NCBI GenBank assembly: GCA_021801615.1
Contig: JAJYXS010000134.1
Location: forward strand, 1-16,016
DNA: 16,016 nucleotides
Direction of reading: 5' to 3'
Source of the DNA: Actinomycetes bacterium
GTDB lineage: Bacteria; Actinomycetota; Acidimicrobiia; Acidimicrobiales; RAAP-2
In this document: one piece after another, positions 12,504-16,016 of the stretch
Numbering within the stretch: the stretch's first letter is position 1
Layout of the letters: every line of letters begins with the position of its first letter
Program-made: the position numbers and the translations under genes
Notes under the pieces: model-generated
The model's input: only the letters and a program-made list of their open reading frames with translations
Told to the model about the DNA's origin: nothing
Database searches by the model: none

Positions 12504-13364
12504 ATGTCCAGCGTCTCCGACGGCCGCCGCACTCGCCTCCTCGCGCTGCAGCGCCTGGCGATCGAGACGGGGCGCCGAGACTTCGATGCGCGGTACCCCG
12601 ACCTCGCCTTCACCCCTGTCGTCGCGCTGATCTGCGCGTACGAGGAGGAGGACAACCTCGGCGCGGTGCTCGCCCGCATCCCCGAGAAGGCCTGCGGTCT
12701 CGCGGTCACCCCGCTCGTCGTCGTCGACGGCGGCGACGACGCGACCGACGAGGTTGCGCTGAAGGCGGGCGCGGTCACCTTCGTCTTCCCGACGAACCTC
12801 GGCCACGGGGTCGCCCTGCGCGTCGGCTACGACCTGTGCGTGCGGGGCGGGGCGCGCTACGTGGTCACCCTCGACGCCGATGGGCAGAACGACCCTGCGG
12901 AGATGGAGACCATGCTCCAGCCGCTCGTCGACGACGAGGCGGACTTCGTCGTCGCGTCCCGGCGGCTCGGGGTGGACGAGACCGCCGACGGCTACCGCAA
13001 GCTCGGCGTGCGGTGGTTCTCCTGGCTCATGAACCTGCTCATGGGCTCGAAGCTCACGGACACCTCGAACGGCTATCGCGCGTTGCGGGCGAGCATGCTG
13101 TCCGACGTCGCCCCCCGCCTCGAGCAGGACCAGTACCAGACCGCAGAGCTGCTGATCACCGCGATGAGCCGGGGCTGGCGGGTGACCGAGCGCCCCACGG
13201 TCTGGCACGAGCGCACCTCAGGGCAATCGAAGAAGGGCAGCAACCTCCTCTACGGCTTCCGGTACGCCTCGGTGATCCTGAGGACCTGGCGCAGGGAGCG
13301 CGCATTCGGCGGCGGGCTCGGGATCGGGCTCGCCCGCGGGCGGGGGTTCAGCGCGCGGGGGTGA
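12504..13364 (+). CDS. Family 2 glycosyltransferase (DPM1/DPG-synthase-like)
   Basis: The 286-residue cytoplasmic enzyme likely transfers a sugar from a nucleotide-sugar, possibly to polyprenyl phosphate. The GT-A fold signs are the N-terminal strand VVALICAYEEEDNLGAVL (39-56), VVDGGDDATDE (73-83), the metal-binding DADGQNDP (124-131, D124-x-D126), ASRR (151-154) and the acceptor region TDTSNGYRALR (185-195). A C-terminal block, ERPTVWHERTSGQSKKG, follows. There are no strong membrane segments at the C-terminus, unlike larger GtrB-type enzymes, and the tail is Gly/Arg-rich. The ATG at 12504 has GGAGGAG 6 nt upstream within a purine-rich leader. An upstream start in the same frame (12414) adds only leader sequence. 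The acceptor is unknown. Confidence 0.9.
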   Translation: MSSVSDGRRTRLLALQRLAIETGRRDFDARYPDLAFTPVVALICAYEEEDNLGAVLARIPEKACGLAVTPLVVVDGGDDATDEVALKAGAVTFVFPTNLGHGVALRVGYDLCVRGGARYVVTLDADGQNDPAEMETMLQPLVDDEADFVVASRRLGVDETADGYRKLGVRWFSWLMNLLMGSKLTDTSNGYRALRASMLSDVAPRLEQDQYQTAELLITAMSRGWRVTERPTVWHERTSGQSKKGSNLLYGFRYASVILRTWRRERAFGGGLGIGLARGRGFSARG

Positions 13365-13368
13365 GCGA

Positions 13369-13405
13369 CGTGACCACGGTGGCCGCCGGGGTCACCGTGG
13401 TCACG
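13369..13405. terminator. 13-bp perfect inverted repeat between convergent genes
   Basis: CGTGACCACGGTG (13369-13381) and CACCGTGGTCACG (13393-13405) are perfect complements with an 11-nt loop. The stem lies 5 nt after the glycosyltransferase stop and faces the end of the beta-helix gene. This is the strongest hairpin seen in the window. A bidirectional terminator is the simplest reading. No T-run is present. Confidence 0.6.
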
Positions 13406-13411
13406 GAAGCC

Positions 13412-13496
13412 GCGGGGTCAGTGGTCACTAAAGCCCACGAAAGCCGCGGGGTCAGTGGTCACGGAAGCCCACGGAAGCCGCGGGGTCAGTGGTCAC
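13412..13496. repeat. 34-bp tandem array, 2.5 copies
   Basis: Units start at 13412, 13446 and 13480 (partial), each opening with GCGGGGTCAGTGGTCAC. The GGTCAC element echoes the arm of the adjacent inverted repeat, so the array may have grown from it. Looser GGAAGCC/GGAGGCC copies continue to 13550, into the last codons of the beta-helix gene. Confidence 0.88.
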
Positions 13497-13538
13497 GGGG
13501 CCACGGAGGCCGAGCGGGTCGCCGTGGTCTACGGAGGC

Positions 13539-14609
13539 CTACGGAAGCCCGACGACCGGTGTCGTGGCGTGGTCGAGCGGCAGACCGCCGACGTGGGTCC
13601 CGGTGGCACCTGTCACGAAGATCCCGTAGTCCTCGTCTGTGATCCGGTTCGCCGCGACCGTGGTGTCCGTGAGCGACGCCTTCGATGTCACCGCGACGAC
13701 GAGGATCCCGACCATCTTGGGGGGACCGTCGATCTTGCCCCAGCCGTCGCCGTCGAGCGTGTTGGCGACGATCGAGTTGCCCGAGACCAGGTCACCCGGG
13801 GCGTTGCTGTGCAGGACGATCCCGGGGATGAACGAGTCCGTGACCGTGTTGCGCACGACCGTGTTGTCCGAGACCGTCGTTGTCGGGGTGTCGGCTGCGA
13901 CCACGATCCCGCCCACGACCGGGCCATGGCTCGTGAATGCTCCGGCGATCCCGGTCACGGTGTTCCCGAGCACGACGTCGTCGAAGATGCCCCCGCCCGG
14001 GTCGTAGGCGGCGAGGACGATCCCGCACCCCTTGTAGTTCCCGCTCACGGTGTTGCCCATCACGACGTCGTTCGTGGAGGCCATCGGCGTCGACGGTCCC
14101 GGTGTCGGGGCACCCGGGTCCATCGGCCCGTCGTCGGCGATCCCGATCCCGCCGTCCGCGAGGTTGCCTGTGACGGTGTTGTCGCGGACGACCGAGTCGG
14201 TCGTCCCGACAAGCTCCACCGCCTTGTTCTCCGCGATCCCCTCCGTCGGGGCGACACCGTTGCCGGTGACGGTGCTGTCCTCGATCGTCACGTGCGACGT
14301 GTCCTGTACGAAGATGCCGTGGTCGTTCGCGCCGGTGACCGTCGCGCCGTCGATCACGACGTGCTCGACGCCCGGGCCGACGTAGATCCCCACGTCACAG
14401 CCCGTGGCATCGACGCTCCCCTCGATGCGCTGCCCCGAGGTCGCGACGATGCTCGCCGTGAGACCCGTCGTACCCGCAGGGACGCACGTCGACAACGGGG
14501 TCGCCCCGGCCAGCGCGGCGGGGGCGGTGACGCCCATCACCCCGAGCGTGAGGGGGGCCAGCCCTATGACTGCCGCCGCGCCGACCTCCAGCTTCTGCAC
14601 CAGTTGCAT
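13539..14609 (-). CDS. Exported parallel beta-helix repeat protein
   Basis: The 356-residue protein has a signal peptide (hydrophobic about 11-34, probable cleavage after APAALA at 29-34). A right-handed beta-helix follows, with repeats of about 22-30 residues carrying NTVTGN/NTVSGN and xxGIxV turns (GIFVQDTSHVTIEDSTVTGN at 98-117, then SVVRDNTVTGN, DVVMGNTVSGN, DVVLGNTVTG, TTVSDNTVVRNTVT and SGNSIVANTL). Such PbH1 repeats occur in polysaccharide lyases, NosD-like and surface proteins. I see no clear catalytic set. Cysteines are at 42, 71 and 195. An ATG at 14609 with GAGGAGGG about 7 nt upstream marks the start; the longer open frame from 14738 is repeat DNA. No wall-anchor motif is visible, so the protein is probably secreted. 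It lies between plsC and the glycosyltransferase and may be a recent insertion. Confidence 0.88.
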   Translation of the reverse strand: MQLVQKLEVGAAAVIGLAPLTLGVMGVTAPAALAGATPLSTCVPAGTTGLTASIVATSGQRIEGSVDATGCDVGIYVGPGVEHVVIDGATVTGANDHGIFVQDTSHVTIEDSTVTGNGVAPTEGIAENKAVELVGTTDSVVRDNTVTGNLADGGIGIADDGPMDPGAPTPGPSTPMASTNDVVMGNTVSGNYKGCGIVLAAYDPGGGIFDDVVLGNTVTGIAGAFTSHGPVVGGIVVAADTPTTTVSDNTVVRNTVTDSFIPGIVLHSNAPGDLVSGNSIVANTLDGDGWGKIDGPPKMVGILVVAVTSKASLTDTTVAANRITDEDYGIFVTGATGTHVGGLPLDHATTPVVGLP

Positions 14610-14710
14610 GATGATCCCTCCTCGAGCCGGGACCCGCCCGTCTCCGCCTCGGCCAGCCCTCGGACCGGCCCACTGCCCGACAGTTTCTCGTCGCGCACCC
14701 CGGCGGTCAA

Positions 14711-14780
14711 CTCGGGACGGCCACCTCAGGGCGGCCACCTCGGGACGGCCTACTCGGGACGGCCACCTCGGGACCGCGAC
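14711..14780. repeat. 14-bp tandem array, five copies
   Basis: CTCGGGACGGCCAC is repeated at 14711, 14725, 14739, 14753 and 14767 with one to three changes per copy. It lies about 100 nt upstream of the beta-helix gene, where its promoter should be. No clear promoter boxes were found. Confidence 0.9.
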
Positions 14781-14816
14781 TGGAGCTCGCGAGCCGGCCC
14801 GCAGCGCGACGACGAC

Positions 14817-14862
14817 ATGACCATCACACGACCATCACATGGCCATCACATGGCCATCACAT
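14817..14862. repeat. 11-bp tandem array across the plsC stop codon
   Basis: ATGGCCATCAC units start at 14817, 14828, 14839 and 14850, with a stub at 14861. The last two full units are identical. The array includes the plsC stop (14846-14848) and its last four codons, so the protein end (VMAM) is encoded by repeat DNA. Confidence 0.9.
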
Positions 14863-15721
14863 CCCGGCGTGCCTCGTCGTAGACGGACTGGATCGCCTCG
14901 CGCAGCGCCTCGGTCGTCCCGTGGATGTGGCTTCGCGGCACGCGGCCGGTCTCGGTGCGCGCTGGCGGGGCGAGGGGCTCCCCCACCACCACCCGGGTCC
15001 GCACCGGCTTCGGGATGCGTCGGCCCTTCGGCATCGCGACGTCCGAACCGCCGATCCCGATCGGGATGATGGGTGCGCCGGTGCGCGCGGCGAGGAAAGC
15101 CGCCCCTTCGAGGAGGGGGCCGATGGTCGGACCTTCGCGGCGCGTGCCCTCGGGGAAGACGACGAGGAGCTGGCCGCGCTCGAGGACCTCCTGGGCGCGC
15201 CGCAGCGCGTCGCGGTCCGCCGCCTCGCGGTGCACGGGGAACCCCCCGAGAGAGAACACGATCCTGCCGAGCAGACGGCTCTTCCACAGCTCGTCCTTCG
15301 TCATGAAGAAGATCTTGCGCGTCGTGAGCAGCCCGGTGAACGAGAAGTCGGCGAAGGAGCGGTGGACCGGCGCGAGGATCGCCGGGCCCCTGCGGGGGAT
15401 GTGCCTGCGGCCGGTCACCTTCGGGCGGAGCCACGCGGCGACGGCCACCGCCAGGACGACCCGGGCGAAGACGTACCAGAGCGTGCGGCGCGTCTCCAGC
15501 CGGAACGGCACTCGGGCCTGCGTGCCCGTGCGCCGCTGGGGGACGGCGACGGCAGGCTCGCTCGTGACGGCAGGCTCGCTCGTGACGGCAGGCTCGCTCG
15601 CGCCGGCAGGCTCGCTCGCGCCGGCAGGCTCGCTCGCGGGGGCAGGCTCGCTCGCGCCGACGCCGGGCGTGGCCGGCGCGCGAGCGGTGCCCTGGACCGC
15701 CCCGTCCCTCACCTCAGCCAC
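14846..15721 (-). CDS. plsC: 1-acyl-glycerol-3-phosphate acyltransferase family
   Basis: This enzyme should transfer an acyl chain to lysophosphatidic acid at the inner membrane to give phosphatidic acid. Of the 291 residues, the acyltransferase domain occupies about 75-285. It has one hydrophobic segment (LWYVFARVVLAVAVAAW, 81-97), motif I H120-x4-D125 (VHRSFADF), GGFPVHRE (159-166), motif III FPEGTRR (189-195) and the IIPIGIGG strand (218-225). Unusually, the first 65 residues are a disordered extension with six ASEPA/TSEPA-type repeats. The GTG at 15721 overlaps the cmk end by 13 nt and has GAGGAG 8 nt upstream; a second GTG at 15712 would give a GTGA overlap but has a weaker site. The 3' end lies in an 11-bp repeat array. 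The gene is coupled to cmk. Confidence 0.92.
   Translation of the reverse strand: MAEVRDGAVQGTARAPATPGVGASEPAPASEPAGASEPAGASEPAVTSEPAVTSEPAVAVPQRRTGTQARVPFRLETRRTLWYVFARVVLAVAVAAWLRPKVTGRRHIPRRGPAILAPVHRSFADFSFTGLLTTRKIFFMTKDELWKSRLLGRIVFSLGGFPVHREAADRDALRRAQEVLERGQLLVVFPEGTRREGPTIGPLLEGAAFLAARTGAPIIPIGIGGSDVAMPKGRRIPKPVRTRVVVGEPLAPPARTETGRVPRSHIHGTTEALREAIQSVYDEARRDVMAM
15551..15658 (-). repeat. 18-bp in-frame array encoding (G/V)(A/T)SEPA
   Basis: Six copies of an 18-bp unit (GGCAGGCTCGCTCG plus four variable bases, plus strand) start at 15551, 15569, 15587, 15605, 15623 and 15641. They encode the hexapeptide repeats of the PlsC N-terminal extension. The unit keeps the frame, unlike most intergenic arrays of this window. 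Confidence 0.92.
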
Positions 15722-16016
15722 GACATGATCTCCTCGACCACGTCCTCGACGCTACGCCCGGTGGTGTCGACGAGCCTCGCATCGTCTGCCAGCGTGAGCG
15801 GGGAGGCAGCACGCGTGGTGTCGAGCTCGTCCCGGCGCGCGACACCGCCGGCTCCCTCTTCCCGCCGGCGTCGGGCCCGCTCGTCGGGGCTCGCGGTCAG
15901 GTAGACCTTCAGGTCCGCGTCGGGGAAGACCACCGTCCCGATGTCACGTCCTTCGACCACGCCGCCTCCGTGCGCAGCCGCCCACGCCCGCTGGCGCTCG
16001 ACGAGCGCGGCCCGGA
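15709..16016 (-). CDS. cmk: Cytidylate kinase, C-terminal part (5' end beyond window)
   Basis: Cytidylate kinase phosphorylates CMP/dCMP with ATP in the cytoplasm. The last 101 residues are present and the frame is open to the window edge; the P-loop lies outside. The visible part matches the family closely: ALVERQRAWAAAHGGGVVEG leads into the conserved GRDIGTVVFPDADLKVYLTA, then SPDERARRRREE and the closing block SPLTLADDARLVDTTGRSVE. The Arg-rich lid (ERARRR) and the LVDTTG element are intact. The stop at 15709 lies inside the start region of plsC (13-nt overlap), so the two are translated together. A GTG at 15960 is internal to the conserved VEGRDIG block and is not the true start. Confidence 0.95.
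   Translation of the reverse strand, partial: RAALVERQRAWAAAHGGGVVEGRDIGTVVFPDADLKVYLTASPDERARRRREEGAGGVARRDELDTTRAASPLTLADDARLVDTTGRSVEDVVEEIMSWLR

Noticed and set aside
13455..14882. Plus-strand open frame of 475 codons opposite the beta-helix gene
   Set aside because: Shadow of a repeat protein; its Asp/Arg/Val repetition mirrors the NTVTGN repeats on the other strand.

Overview
The window is very GC-rich, with strong G/C preference at third codon positions. Its genes point to an actinobacterium, probably of the Acidimicrobiia type. The reasons are a scattered cmk / plsC / ispH / der core neighbourhood, a DrrA/DrrB-type ABC pair, several genes that look leaderless, and HigBA-type toxin-antitoxin genes. 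The exact lineage cannot be read from the sequence alone.

Layout. 1-619 (minus): 5' part of an exported Ig-like repeat protein. 620-2182: about 1.5 kb without a convincing intact gene, holding palindromes, two tandem arrays (16 bp and 23 bp), two G-quadruplex motifs and decayed-looking minus-strand reading frames. 2183-5279 (minus): a probable operon of a DUF512 radical-SAM protein, Der GTPase (ATGA overlap) and a tiny zinc-ribbon membrane protein. 5489-7581 (plus): a 25-bp tandem array, then an overlapping ABC ATPase/permease pair. 7705-8799 (minus): an exported protein with a proline-rich repeat linker and its own promoter. 8960-9213: two broken fragments of regulator/antitoxin-like genes, facing each other. 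9304-10559 (plus): a promoter with no room for a leader, then a HigB-like toxin, an XRE antitoxin and a third overlapping gene of unknown function, followed by an in-frame gene remnant. 11261-13364 (plus): ispH and a family-2 glycosyltransferase. 13539-14609 (minus): an exported parallel beta-helix protein. 14846-16016 (minus): plsC with a repeat-rich N-terminal extension, overlapping the 3' part of cmk at the window edge.

How the parts relate. The housekeeping genes (cytidylate kinase, acyltransferase, IspH, Der) are normal in sequence, but they are separated and reoriented around accessory genes: exported repeat proteins, the toxin-antitoxin operon and the ABC pair. The most striking feature of the window is that most sizeable gaps carry their own short tandem repeat array (periods 10, 11, 14, 16, 18, 23, 25 and 34 bp), each unrelated in sequence to the others. 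Two further arrays lie in frame inside coding regions (plsC and the proline-rich exported protein). Some arrays touch gene signals: one supplies the ribosome binding site of the ABC ATPase, and another contains the plsC stop codon. A second theme is leaderless expression: three genes have a TANNNT box 6-7 nt before the ATG.
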